The notes: a model not told the origin generated them from the sequence alone. A DNA stretch of 64,000 bases from Steromphala cineraria (GCA_916613615.1 OU744721.1:72917060-72981059); one strand, 5' to 3'. Shown: positions 13,480 through 24,274, numbered from the stretch's first letter. Numbers and translations are program-made.

Positions 13480-13700
13480 TGTGTCGGGGACTCCTTGTTC
13501 TCATGATACCACCTTCTCATATTTGCCAATTCCTCCCCTCATGCTACTGATTGTGAAGTTTCCATGGTAATCAGACAATCTTAACCGTACCCAAAATGAA
13601 TGGAGAGTCCAAATATGGGACGTTGCCTAGGAGCCCCTTACGCTTTTCCTTAAAATGTGTTCGGAGACACGTGGCCACGATTAACTGAGATAGATTACGG
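13480..13700. promoter_or_regulatory. Candidate intronic enhancer with X-box, CArG and E-box motifs
   Basis: Within about 120 bases there are GTTTCCATGGTAAT (13558-13571; one base from the RFX X-box consensus), CCAAATATGG (13609-13618; a perfect CArG/SRF box) and CACGTG (13668-13673; palindromic E-box). The surroundings are richer in GC than the rest of the intron and non-coding. The motifs are seen directly; enhancer activity is inference. Confidence 0.35.
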
Positions 13701-15771
13701 ATTTACCAAGAAATGAAACCCCTGGTTTGTCCACGGTCCGGTGGCGTGGTATTAAGCACTACGTCTCTGTGTCGCCGCTACAATGCATGGTACGTGCCTA
13801 GCTTGTGCCTGTTCGGTCTCGCAGACATTATGGGATCTTCTTGCTGCGTGTTTACCGAGTCTAAGATCACAGATGAATCTGACTGTTTTTATTTTTGGAT
13901 GTGTAACTAGAGAATCAATTCAGGACCCAAAGGTCTTGATCTGTTCATAATGAACTCCAAGTTAAGTTAGGTGAAGTTTAGGTCTGTCAATCGGAGATGG
14001 TTACATGGAAAAACCTCCATGGATTCAATTATTTCTGAAATTGGAAACATGTTGGTTCAACATGAGTTTACCCATATCCCGACATACTCCTACTGAATTT
14101 AGGTTTTATATTGCTGTTGGGAGCGAAATGATTGAACACATTTTACTCTAATATATAGGTATACTATATGTGTTACAATCTATATAAATATTATAAGGAT
14201 TCACGAATTTTAATCGTTGACATCTATTCAGCAGTCACAACAATTGTGGTTCCTATAATGCCAGAGATCTAACGTTAAGTGTGACTTATAAATTTAGAAT
14301 AACTTCTTTTCAAGATATATGTTTACACTAAAATGCACTTTCAAACGCGAGACATATAAAACTTAAGTAGCCATGACTTATACAAGTACAAGTATATAAA
14401 ACCTTAAACTTTAATACATATTAACGGTTTCATTGCCATAAAAGTGCACATTTGAAGCAATTCATCCCAACACTTGTCTTGTCGTCAAAGTGGTGTACAG
14501 TTAAAGTTGCTTCATATAGGAATCACGTTAACTGTGCGAATTGGTACTGAACGCACGAGTGGGTACCACAGTGTTAATGCCCTGTTCGTTAGAGAGTTGC
14601 CTCGAAAATTCGTCGAGATGCGCTTAGAAGATTGACAAACGTATCAAACGAGAAAGCAAGACCCCAACTCGCACCAATGCCTTCAAATTACTTCATTAGG
14701 CTATTTATGATGACTTGTCCGATATCTATAATGCGGCCTGGGTAAGCCAGAATTGCTTCAACGAGCTCGAACTTCGGCTTGTAAAGTCTACAGATTCGGT
14801 AACCTCAAACCTTTACCAGACACCACAAAAATCCACGGATGTTATTCAGTAAGAACAGCCTGCATTGAAAAGGTTCTATCGCTGAATGATTAGTTTGTAT
14901 TGGCGACACGATTGTTACAATTAGATGGCATTGTATCATGGGGTCGTTTGTATGCTATCCATCTTGCATTGCGTAATTGGTTAAGTTTGCCCGGTTCAAA
15001 ATCATTTATATCTTGTATTAAGGGTAATCGATGTATAATACATTGTACGCGTCGAACTTTAAAATGTATTAAAAAGAATATTTGGATATCTTGTATTTAT
15101 TAAATTTTACTTTTAATTGATATTTCTTTTTTTCTTTTTTTGAAAAATAATACTCTTCTTATACAAATGTCAATTCCTACGAAACAGATATTATTACTGG
15201 ATATTTTCTTAACTTAAAAGCCGATATCTTTGTTATGTTAGGCGTTACATATGATATTGCCCAATAGTATGTTTTGATGGAAATACGTTGAACAACCAGG
15301 TTTTATAAGTGTACTTTTTTTAATAAATTCCCTTATGTAAAAATGGACTAACGTAGAAATGACATACTAAGTGTGACTTGTTCTTTTGTCATTTGGGCTT
15401 TCATGAGGTATTTCAACCTTCTTGAAAACAAATTTTCTGACTGTTTAAACTTCCAGAGTTAAATAGAAAAGATCGACCCTTAAGGACTTTTAGACATGTA
15501 GTCATTCAGGGTAAAGGTGTTTATAAAGTACTAGTTTTATGGATATTCAACTTCTTAATCCACAGAATTGCGACATGTATTAACCTCTTTACCGTTTTTA
15601 CAGATGTTGTCAAAGTTCATTCAACATAATTCAGTCACCATCTATATTGCATGCTCCTAGAGAGTGTATTGACTGACGGTTTGTGCGTAACCCTGTAGGC
15701 ACTTATCTGTAGTTATTTAACTCATGGATGTACTTGACCAACTTTCTATATATGTCATGTTTGTGTTACAG

Positions 15772-16226
15772 CGCTGACGACCGCCTGAAGGAGCAGAGAG
15801 ATGCCCTGGTGGTTGTGTACCCGTCAGGAGACCTGCTCTGGATGCCTCAAGCCATCATTCGTTCCTCCTGCAACTTCGACACCAAGTACTTTCCCTTCGA
15901 TGAACAGACGTGCACCCTCAAGTTTGGGTCATGGACTTACAATGGTTTAAAACTTGACATTCATTTCATAAGGAACGTAACTTCTATGGATCTTACGGAC
16001 TATATTCCAAGCAACGAATGGTTTATTATTGAAAACGAAGCTGTCCGAAATGTGAAAATCTATGCCTGCTGCCCCGAGCCTTACCCAGATCTAACTTTCA
16101 GACTAAAAATACGCAGGAAGGTTGCGTTTTACACTTTCATATTGATACTGCCCTGTGCCCTCCTGTCTCTTCTAACCCTCGTCATATTCTGGGTGCCTCC
16201 GGAGTCGCCCGCAAAACTCATACTCG
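15772..16226 (+). CDS. Nicotinic acetylcholine receptor alpha-type subunit, large exon: Cys-loop, loops B and C, M1, M1-M2 linker
   Basis: This 455-bp exon completes the codon begun at 2014 and ends one base into a Gly codon before gtaagc. It encodes loop E (ALVVVYPSGDLLW), the Cys-loop with 13 residues between Cys codons 15869-15871 and 15911-15913, loop B (SWTY, Trp codon 15932-15934), and loop C with adjacent cysteines at 16067-16072 (YACCPEPYPD), the mark of an acetylcholine-binding alpha-type subunit. M1 follows (about FYTFILILPCALL). The linker before M2 reads ESPAKLIL: Pro (16208-16210) and Ala (16211-16213) replace the Gly-Glu of cation channels, as in anion-conducting Cys-loop receptors. 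A second sequon (NVT) is present. In vertebrate alpha7 this region is three exons, so two introns are absent here. Confidence 0.96.
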
Positions 16227-19200
16227 GTAAGCACTCTCTTTCTGTTTTACTTTATCCTTTTACATTTATCGTGTTTAAAAAGACTTTTCTGACTTTGTAT
16301 GCAGTGGCATTCATACAAGGAAGTAAAACACGTTTCGTTGTTTGTCGGACAAAATGGAGTCGGCAACGAGCCCAACGGCGCAGTGAATAGTCCACGCTCT
16401 CTGATTGGCTAGAAATTTATTTGATTGACACATTCATCATTTAATTGACAGGATTATCATAGGTTAATTCTCATCTTTTCTATCTCTCCCAATGTGGAAT
16501 GTCCATTCTCATTTGGATGGCAACATCCGCGTTTCGAACAACCGAAATAATGTTAAATGCACATTAAATAACTCACTTACTCAATTTAGAATTGAGGCTG
16601 TCAGTTTTTAGGAAGAATGCGTACAATTTTGAATTGTTGTTACGGTTGTAAAACTGATATGCAGCAACATTGTATGCGGTTTAGATTGAATAATTATTCT
16701 ATTAAGTTGTGAACAATTTTAATCTAAGCCGTACTTTATTTGCCAATTCAGCTCTCCGTTGCATACTGGACTCTTGGTTCTCATTAACAATATATAATCT
16801 GTTCACTTTATATCCATTGACAAATCGAGTTTCCACCCTCTGGTTCTATTCTTACGTACTTCTTGCAAGAAACACTAGCCTTCGTAAACAAATTAATATT
16901 TAAAGCAAAGTAACTTGAGCCCCGTCATTTTATGTGTTTTCTTACAGGCTTATCCTTTGAAATATGATGTTCAAGTTGTTTGATTAGTTTTATTGACTGC
17001 AGGGTGCTTTTGATCAAATATTTAAACCTATGTTTATTTCTATTTCCATACACCAATACATTGTTTAAACTGCGTTCTCAAATAATGATTCGTATAAATT
17101 TCACACATTTGAGTTTGAAGACAGTTTGGTAAAGAGACCATACTACTGTCTATATATAATTAATGCTACTCATATCGCCCCCTCTATATACTATATTTTG
17201 TAATTTAAGGATTCACTAGAGAATTTTTTCTGACACTGAAAAATAGATATATTACAACGAATCTGCATACAGTAGACGGAACTCGTTACTATTTACATTA
17301 TTTCGAGGATGTAATGGAAACGTCCAAGCAGAGAAAATACTCTGACGAATACATCATCCAAGATGTGAAACACTCGCAGCCTTTATCATATCTATCTTCG
17401 AAAACCTGCTACCGTTAGCGTTTTACGCTCACTTAAGTCAAGCGTCAAAAGATAAATCATTCAATTCCAAAACGATGTTCACGATCGTCATCGATGGCCT
17501 CAATCTCGTGAATTAGTCATGTTCATCTTGATATTTTTAGCTTTCAAACCGCTATGTCAGTAGTATTTAACGCGAGATAGTCCATTTCTATTAATGTTTG
17601 AATCAATCGCACCATTAGCAACTTGTTTGTCGACCATTCTTCATCAAGTCAACATTTATGCAGGAATAGCTGTTTAATATTTCATAGATGTTTAGTTATT
17701 TAATGGCTGTTAGTCGCCGAAGTGACCCTCTTTAGCACATTGAGTGTTTATTGAATCCTCAGCTTGCATAATCTGTTGAATATCAATCCCCAGTACCACA
17801 TTTGTTGTTATCATTTCGCAAGCAATCTTTCAGATTTTTTCTTGCTACAGAAACCCTGAGAAATGCACTGACACAGGGGCAGAACGCAATTTAATCTTCC
17901 CTGAAGTGGGTCCGACCCAAGGCTTGTTTCCTTCCCTTTATCTTATTTCTGTTAATGGACAGAGGAAAACATTAGTGAGTTGCTGACAGCCCCTCCGCAG
18001 CATCAAACAAAAGCCGATTTTAGGAGAAAAAAGTAGCGAGATTGCTCTGTGTTAGAGGTAGTGATTGAATCATCACACCATCAGTTGACAAACTCCCATA
18101 GGAGGGCTCTAACCAAAACCGAATCACTTCACTGCGCCCTTTTCGTCCCCATGCTATTAAACCAGTTTACTGTAAATAACCTGCATTGTTGGCATAATCA
18201 ACACATTTGCCGTTTTGAAAATTGAGAATAATTTTAATTTCTTTCAGTTTAATATGATATTTGATGGAGATAGGTTTCTTTGAAGTGCAGGTTTGTGGTT
18301 CTATTCAGTTACAGTCTGACGACAATGAAACTGTTCCCCAAAGGCTTGTTTCCTTTCTTCTCTTAATGTTATCCCTTACTGATATTAACATGTTGTAGCG
18401 TGCCTTTTCTCCCCTCTTCTTTTTTCCTGTGTCCTATTCTCAATGGGATTCTTGCTTGTGTTGTAGCCTCTTGCTAAGCAAGCGATTCAGGAAGAGAACT
18501 TCATTACAAGAGCAGGATGCAAATCGTTGTTTGATTATTACTCTTTCATCTGTCCACCACACACGCATGATGTCTTTTAAAGTAGAGTCAATGAGTTAAT
18601 AATTAACCAGGGGACGGCTCCGTGTCAGGGTCTCTATCTTAATTGAATAACATTTTAATGTTCAAAGACAATTTTTCGTAATTATGTCATCTTTATTTCA
18701 TGTTGCGCTACCTGACAGTTCTCTGTGAAGATCCTTATAACGAACACAAATACGAGCTTATTGGTGCATCTTTAAATTTGAAAATAGCATCGTTTGTTCT
18801 ACGTGTACAAATATGGCACTTTTCTACTTTTCCTATTTCTACTTGTATTCATATGCTGAAATTGCAGATAAATGAACGTTAAAAATTGCATTCGTTAGAT
18901 TTACTTTGTACATAATCTTTCATCCGACCATTAAGATGTTCCACTCTACAATATAAATCAGGAGTCTTCACAAACCAAATGAAAACATTTGTTAGTCATG
19001 AATGATATTAAACATTATCAATATTGAATTCCAAGTGCGAACTCTACATGGGTCTTACAGTCCCGACCACCATCTTGAAACACCGTGTTAATTACTAAGG
19101 TCCTCTACTTCTTCACTAGTTATTTATTTTCGATTAATGAAGTCATACAAAGCCATCGATAGAAACCCAGGGCAGTCTGTGACCAAAAATATGCGAATTT

Positions 19201-19795
19201 AAATTGTTGATAAATACAAGGATTATAACACGAGACGTTTTGTTATGGTTGATTGTATGTAATGACACAGACAGAACTTAAATAATGAATACTTTAAATT
19301 CTCCTAAATTATGATTGATCTGAAAAAAATGATCTAGTCGATTAGCCGTTTAACTTCCACATTCCATCGAAGGTCAAGGTCATCCGTAAGATCCGTTTGG
19401 CATGTGCATGACGTGATTTATCTCACGCGTCATACGGCTGGTACACCCTGCTAATTTAACTACACATGTCCGTATGTATCATCTTCCTACGCAGAGCCTA
19501 AAAGGCCAGTTTCCAAACTGTCATGTTATGCCTTGCTGCATAGCCTTGAGTTTTCTGTGCTTGCTTTCTACTCTGTAGGGGCACTATAGCAGCACAGAAA
19601 AGTAAAGTCTCTGCAGCAAGGCATAAAATGACAGTTTGGAAACTGGCCTTTTAGGCTCTGCGTAGGAAGATGGTATGTATTGGCTGTTGACCAATCAGAT
19701 TTTGAGAAATTATCTTATGTTTTACATGATTGAAAAAAAATTGGTTAATATGTATACAATCTCTTATTCTTACCAAATGTTCCATTCATTCGCAG
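16227..19795 (+). other. 3.6-kb intron of the receptor gene
   Basis: Donor gtaagc at 16227, acceptor cgcag ending at 19795. It holds a foldback MITE (19480-19672) about 120 bases before the acceptor and a somewhat GC-richer stretch at about 17.85-18.45 kb in which a string close to cccaaaggcttgtttcctt occurs twice (near 17.92 and 18.34 kb). Nothing else supported. Confidence 0.85.
19472..19680. mobile_element. Foldback MITE with 8-bp target-site duplications (hAT-like)
   Basis: Element at 19480-19672 (193 bp) with inverted arms of about 60 bp: the left arm starts CATCTTCCTACGCAGAGCC and the right arm ends with its complement. The spacer has a further partial inverted pairing (ttttctgtgct with agcacagaaaa), so nearly the whole element can fold. 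It is flanked by GTATGTAT at 19472-19479 and again at 19673-19680, an 8-bp direct duplication, the size made by hAT transposases. It encodes no protein. Insertion lies close to the next exon's acceptor. Confidence 0.85.
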
Positions 19796-19882
19796 GTATG
19801 AACATTTTCCTGGCCTTTTTTGTGTTACTGCTTTTATTGGCAGACTCTACGCCGAAAGCTGCTGCGTCAATACCTTTGATAG
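19796..19882 (+). CDS. Nicotinic acetylcholine receptor subunit, 87-bp exon encoding pore helix M2
   Basis: Exon between a cgcag acceptor and a gtgagt donor; enters after one base of a Gly codon and leaves one base of a Gly codon. It encodes the channel-lining M2 helix and start of the M2-M3 loop (GMNIFLAFFVLLLLLADS, then IPLIG). The conserved 9' Leu is present; numbering from the Lys at 0' gives Ile at 2', Asn at 6' and Asp at 20'. The 87-bp length equals the corresponding exon of vertebrate alpha7-type genes. Together with the Pro-Ala before the 0' Lys, the pore matches anion-selective members of the family rather than cation channels. Confidence 0.95.
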
Positions 19883-20959
19883 GTGAGTATGCTTTAAGTT
19901 AGTACATTTATATAAGTTTTAGCGCGGGAGTCTGAAATGCAATGCAAAAGACGCAAATCGCTACGGAAAGCCTGGATTAGTAGCTAATCTTTTCCAGCCC
20001 TATCTTAATGTATGTAACAGTTGGTGTTGCATTTGTATAAATGTTAGAAAAGTAATTGTTCCAAATGAATTTTACTTTAGGAGACTGTCAATTATTTCTA
20101 AATATATTCGAACGATACTTTCTAATGAGAATAATAGGTTCACTTCCCAATTTAATTATATAAACATTGATGTTTTCATTCACGCTTTTCATCTTAAGAA
20201 GTTAAACAAAGACTAACAAATTTAAACGCTCATTATAAAGAACATCTCAAGCATTTTGAAAATCAAGCCTTTGGATATTTATATGTTCAGAAAATACGTT
20301 CATCCTTGTCCTTGCAAATACCATAACATGAAAACTAGTTTCAAAACTTACCAACAAATATTCTTATCTTTAACGGAATGAAGTTTAGAAGTTTGCAATA
20401 ATTTGATTCGTTTCAATGCAGGTTCCTCCTTATAAGGAAAAAAAACAAGATTAAATACATTTGATTCATTGTTATATACGAATGACAACATATTGTACAA
20501 CATTGTAAGATGTCAAGTACCCTGTGCTATTCACAACTTTTCCATCAAAACATAGCAGGTTTCATTTTCCTTCACAACGCAAAACCTCAACTACAAACTT
20601 GCTGTGATTGACTTGTAATTATGTTATAAGCATGGTGATGAGACAGGCAAGAAATACGTCTTTTAAAGTAACGTGAAAGGATAACTGACAAAAGTATTGA
20701 TGGTATTCTTCTATTTTTGTGTTTCTCAACCTTAACATACACTCTTCCATGACAAGTTGAGACTCAGTCTGAATGCGTTTTACATTCTTGTTATACGAAG
20801 GTCACATATGTATATTTTGGTCAATTTGTTCAACTTTCATTGGTTATGTCATAATCCCTATTCTCAAAGAATTTTATTTATAATCTAAAAAGGTACAGAT
20901 CCACTCAGTATTCTGTCAATATTTGTTAAATTATGGTTTGCATTAATTAGAAGTTTACT

Positions 20960-21045
20960 GAAAGCTGGAGAATGACTCAAGAACCTGCGTCGAAACGTTG
21001 CATACCGGTACCAAGAATAAAGAAGTTGTCATCCATATATTCCTG
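20960..21045 (+). mobile_element. Possible 3' terminus of a Penelope-like element
   Basis: CTGGAGA (20965-20971) followed by GTCGAAACGTTGC (GAAAC at 20992-20996) and then an aagaataaagaagttgtcat tail resembles Penelope-like element ends, which carry a degenerate hammerhead motif. The first box differs from CTGATGA. No coding sequence was recognised upstream. Low-confidence family inference. Confidence 0.35.
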
Positions 21046-21049
21046 TGCA

Positions 21050-21490
21050 TTATTGTTGAGCTTGTTTATCGTTCAAGGAGTTGAAGGTGATGGTTTGGAC
21101 ATTGGAATGGATACATTGCTTGATTGGAAGCCAGTAGGTCCTCCATGACAGGTTTTTGTGATCTGTCCTTTCCTTCCTAGGTGAATGTTGAAAGAGTAAT
21201 GTAGTTTCTTCTCCTAAGCAAGTTCTTGTCTTATGCCTATGACAATGCACTCCGTATTCTCGGCATTTAGTATTAGGAATCTCTGAGGCATCTACAGCCG
21301 GATGACAGATATGCAGTCCTTAATATTATTTATCTCTTGACGGCGATGTTGCAAGGTTTTGTGCTGACATCGAACTGGTTGCGGTCAACATAACCGTTAT
21401 TGTCAAATCAATGATGTCTTTCCCAGTGGAATAATATACAACAGCAAAAGCACAGGACCCAACAAAGAACCTTGTGGCTCTATCAAAAGT
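21050..21490 (-). mobile_element. Degenerate LINE reverse-transcriptase fragment
   Basis: Read on the minus strand across frame changes, the region gives pieces typical of non-LTR retrotransposon polymerases: PQGSLLGPVLLLLY followed by PLGKDII (motif B region), a damaged catalytic box (YVDRNQF where YADD plus a polar residue is expected), and further on YWLPIKQCI followed by FNSLNDKQAQ, which matches the post-RT segment HWLP(V/I)KQRI...FK(A/S)LN. Several frameshifts; only a remnant. It lies antisense in the receptor intron. Confidence 0.55.
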
Positions 21491-22573
21491 CAGGTTACGA
21501 TGTTTTTGACTTTTATTCATACTCAACAAAAGTAATGTCTCGATCGCTAAGATATGATCTTAACAACTTCAACGATATGACACTATTGCCAAGAGCGTGC
21601 TCACGACTTGTTGGAAGGATGTCACGATCAATTAATTTTCACATTTGTGCTCTATTTCATTGTTTCTCTTTAGTCGTACATGTTAGGTTTGTTCATGTCG
21701 TAAGATTACACTATAGTAAAGATGAGCTATAATCATTGCTGCAAATGTTTCCTTAGTTGACAAACTTTCGATTTTGATAATGTTGTTGACCGTGATCTAT
21801 TATACAGACATGATACATCACTTATGATATTAACGTATACTCGCCTTAGAACGATTTGATACCAAGTTGTAGAAGTTTTATCCTTAACACCATACAAACA
21901 TACATGTTCGTCTTGCTCACCTTTTTGTACGTGTTGGTGTCGTCGTCCTCCAGTTCATTATATAAACTCAAACGTATCTGGTCCCTTGTAAGTCTGAGGT
22001 ACGAAGCTTGACCGTTAATTTAGTTATTATAGTCTATTTCTAACAGCCTGTTTCTAGAGCACCAGACTCCCACTTGGAATAGTACAACTAGTTTCTGACT
22101 GTAACAGCTGGCAGTGAGATTCATCCATTGTTGTTGGGTGTAGATGGTGTAGATTAGGAACGCAAATTATAAATGTGTACTTTACAGTGTGATAGGGATG
22201 GTCATATCTAGTTCTTAGTTAATGTGCTTAAATGACAAAATATTCATATATTAAAGTATTCGATTATCTATCTACCAATAACTATGATGTGGGGTGAAGG
22301 TAGCGGTAGGTAGTGTTCATTCACTTGACACAAGTGTTTTGATTAATATATGTGCCTTACCTTTCAGCTTCTATAAAAGTCATACTCTTATCTTCCTTGA
22401 TCGTTTGCTATGTTTTCATGAATTGGAAGTACAACAATTAAGCTTCACTCTTAAAATTGACAACCATTTGTTGAAGTACAGTATCAGTAGACATCATTTG
22501 GATGGTGAATGGATACTTTTGAAAATGTGTTCGTCAAATGCTTGACAATAACGATTCTGACTTTACGTTTCAG

Positions 22574-22692
22574 GGACGTTTTTCTGCCTCAACATGACAC
22601 TCATCACATTGTCCACGGTCCTGTCTTGTATGGTGGCCAACATGTTTTTCAGAGGAGTCCGCATCAACAGGGCTCCGAGGTGGTTCAGAGTG
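22574..22692 (+). CDS. Nicotinic acetylcholine receptor subunit, M3 exon
   Basis: Exon of 119 bp between tttcag and gtaaga; its first two bases complete a Gly codon and it ends in phase 0. It reads GTFFCLNMTLITLSTVL, then SCMVANMFFRGVRINRAPRW: the end of the M2-M3 loop (the common YYCLNM here FFCLNM), transmembrane helix M3, and the conserved cytoplasmic start (FRGVRIN.APRW). These are strongly conserved in nicotinic subunits and leave little doubt about frame. Confidence 0.95.
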
Positions 22693-23806
22693 GTAAGAAC
22701 ATGTCATGCTTTACATCTGTAAACATAAACAAAGTGTTCAGTCCCCAAACTGAACATACCAAGATTTCTCTATCAATAAGCCAAAATGTTGCGATATGGT
22801 TCACACTTTGGAGGTTCATTGCTGCCGATTTTGGTTCCGCTCTGATGATGTGGGTTTCGAATATTGTTGAAGACACCGACATGTTACAGAATTTTATCAT
22901 TTGGCAATACTGTGATTCATAGGAAATACATGTCATATTGGTTCCCTTTGGGATTTGCATACTGAAAGACAGACACAGTAGACCATATCACATTTACGAT
23001 AAGAAATATATGTAAAATTGGATTTCCTTAAATCCATAAACTACTTAAAATATTTTAACTTTAGATTTCAAATTGCTCTCTATAGTTGGGTTTAAGATGA
23101 CAAGTTATTTATAGCTTGTCTAGGGAAGATAGGAGGCGTATTCTTCTCCCGGAATGGTAATTCTAGTCTACGATCTATTTAGTGATCATCAGCCCGGACA
23201 ATCAAAATGTGATTAGTATAACCTAGTCTATCCCTGGCCGTATCACATGTCTGTTGCAGACAGCGCTCAAACATGTGATAATCGGCACTGCTGATTACTT
23301 GTTAATGCCATTAGGGCGCGTTGAGGGTCAAACTGGTGTACTGCTTACTCTGATCTCTTTATCTAAGAACTCGCACTTCTTTGATCTTGTATGCTTCTTT
23401 CTGAGATATTCGATTTTTGCCAATGTATTTACCGGTGTCTGTTAAAGCAAGGACATATATTGTATGTAGATTCCTCCGTTTGTCTATCTGGGTGCATTTC
23501 TTTGACAAAGTTGAGGACATGCTTGTCATATATCCATCAATAATGTCACCTATCAATTCAGGTAACTGTTCACATTTTACTTTTTAAAATGTTCTGTTTA
23601 CGAATGGATAGAGGAATTAGGTCTTGTCGTGAATAAATATGCGCATCGAAGGATTAGACGTGTATTAACTCATTTTCTATATCAAGTATGAAATAGAATG
23701 TAAAGTCTTGAAGCATTGCAAACAAATCTAAGAAATCTTTTGGATAAATAGTTCTTTTCTGTATGTTGCAAATGTTTAATTACAAAGCAATCCATTGGTG
23801 TTTCAG
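22693..23806 (+). other. 1.1-kb intron of the receptor gene
   Basis: Donor gtaaga, acceptor gtttcag ending at 23806, phase 0. Contains a small hairpin (atcacatgt at 23243 and acatgtgat at 23271). Nothing else recognised. Confidence 0.85.
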
Positions 23807-24274
23807 TTTATGATCGACGTGGTCGCGCGTGGCCTGTGTCTACGAAACAAAATAGTGGAGCCAGACTACAGCCCCTTCACACCTAAAAAGTCCTGGAATA
23901 CTGGACGAGTGGGCGGGGAGGCGCGCGGGCAGTATCCCTACACAGACATTCGATTTGCGCAAGTGCGTCTCCTTGACAACGGGGTTGACGGGAAGAGTCA
24001 GGAAAATGGCGACTACAACGACGACATGGGACGCGGTGGGATGGCTGCGGGGCCGATTTTGGATGAGATTCGAGCAATCCGAGAAATCCTTGAGAAGGTC
24101 CGAGACAAGAAAGCAAAGCTTGAGGAAAAGGAGAAATATGTTAGAGAGTGGCGGGTAATAGCGTGTGTGACTGATCGCTTGATTTTCATCTTTTATCTTC
24201 TGGTCAATGTCATAGGGCTGGGAGTGATATTTCTGGGACAGTTGAAAACACCCGAGTCCGCCATGAGTGAGTAG
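23807..24274 (+). CDS. Nicotinic acetylcholine receptor subunit, last exon: intracellular loop, MA helix, M4
   Basis: Final coding exon, opening at TTT ATG after gtttcag and ending at TAG 24272-24274 (155 codons before the stop). It starts with the conserved post-M3 block (FMIDVVARGLCLRNK), continues through a short variable cytoplasmic loop rich in Gly and Asp, then an amphipathic charged helix (ILDEIRAIREILEKVRDKK, the MA helix region), and the last membrane span M4 (about DRLIFIFYLLVNVIGLGVIF), with a short extracellular tail ending ESAMSE. The cytoplasmic loop is near 100 residues, at the short end for the family. The ATG at 23810 is internal, not a start. A 160-codon open frame on the opposite strand is a shadow. 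Confidence 0.94.
   Translation, partial: FMIDVVARGLCLRNKIVEPDYSPFTPKKSWNTGRVGGEARGQYPYTDIRFAQVRLLDNGVDGKSQENGDYNDDMGRGGMAAGPILDEIRAIREILEKVRDKKAKLEEKEKYVREWRVIACVTDRLIFIFYLLVNVIGLGVIFLGQLKTPESAMSE

Larger units (their letters stand above)
2015..15771 (+). other. 13.7-kb intron of the receptor gene
   Basis: A single long intron, donor gtgagt at 2015 and acceptor ttacag ending at 15771; phase matches on both sides. It contains a 78-bp tandem repeat (4991-5148), a minus-strand Penelope-like element end (5745-6168), an unassigned coding-like fragment (about 8560-8765), a pair of 75-bp direct repeats near 11.1 and 11.4 kb, and two GC-richer islands (12.25-12.66 and 13.48-13.70 kb). Elsewhere I see only AT-rich sequence with no supported feature. 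Confidence 0.85.
19883..22573 (+). other. 2.7-kb intron of the receptor gene
   Basis: Donor gtgagt at 19883, acceptor tttcag ending at 22573, phase 1. Contains a Penelope-like terminus (about 20.96-21.05 kb) and an antisense LINE relic (about 21.05-21.49 kb). The rest is AT-rich with no supported feature. Confidence 0.85.

Noticed and set aside
14900..15103. 67-codon plus-strand frame near the end of the large intron
   Set aside because: Low-information peptide with no splice context or homology; its length is expected by chance in this window.
15728..15771. ATG at 15728 as a gene start for the receptor fragment
   Set aside because: It lies before the AG acceptor at 15771; the frame from 15772 continues the codon left open at 2014, so the ATG is intronic.
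23795..23806. Start codon just upstream of the last receptor exon
   Set aside because: This is the polypyrimidine/acceptor sequence (gtgtttcag); the exon opens at 23807 in phase with the M3 exon.
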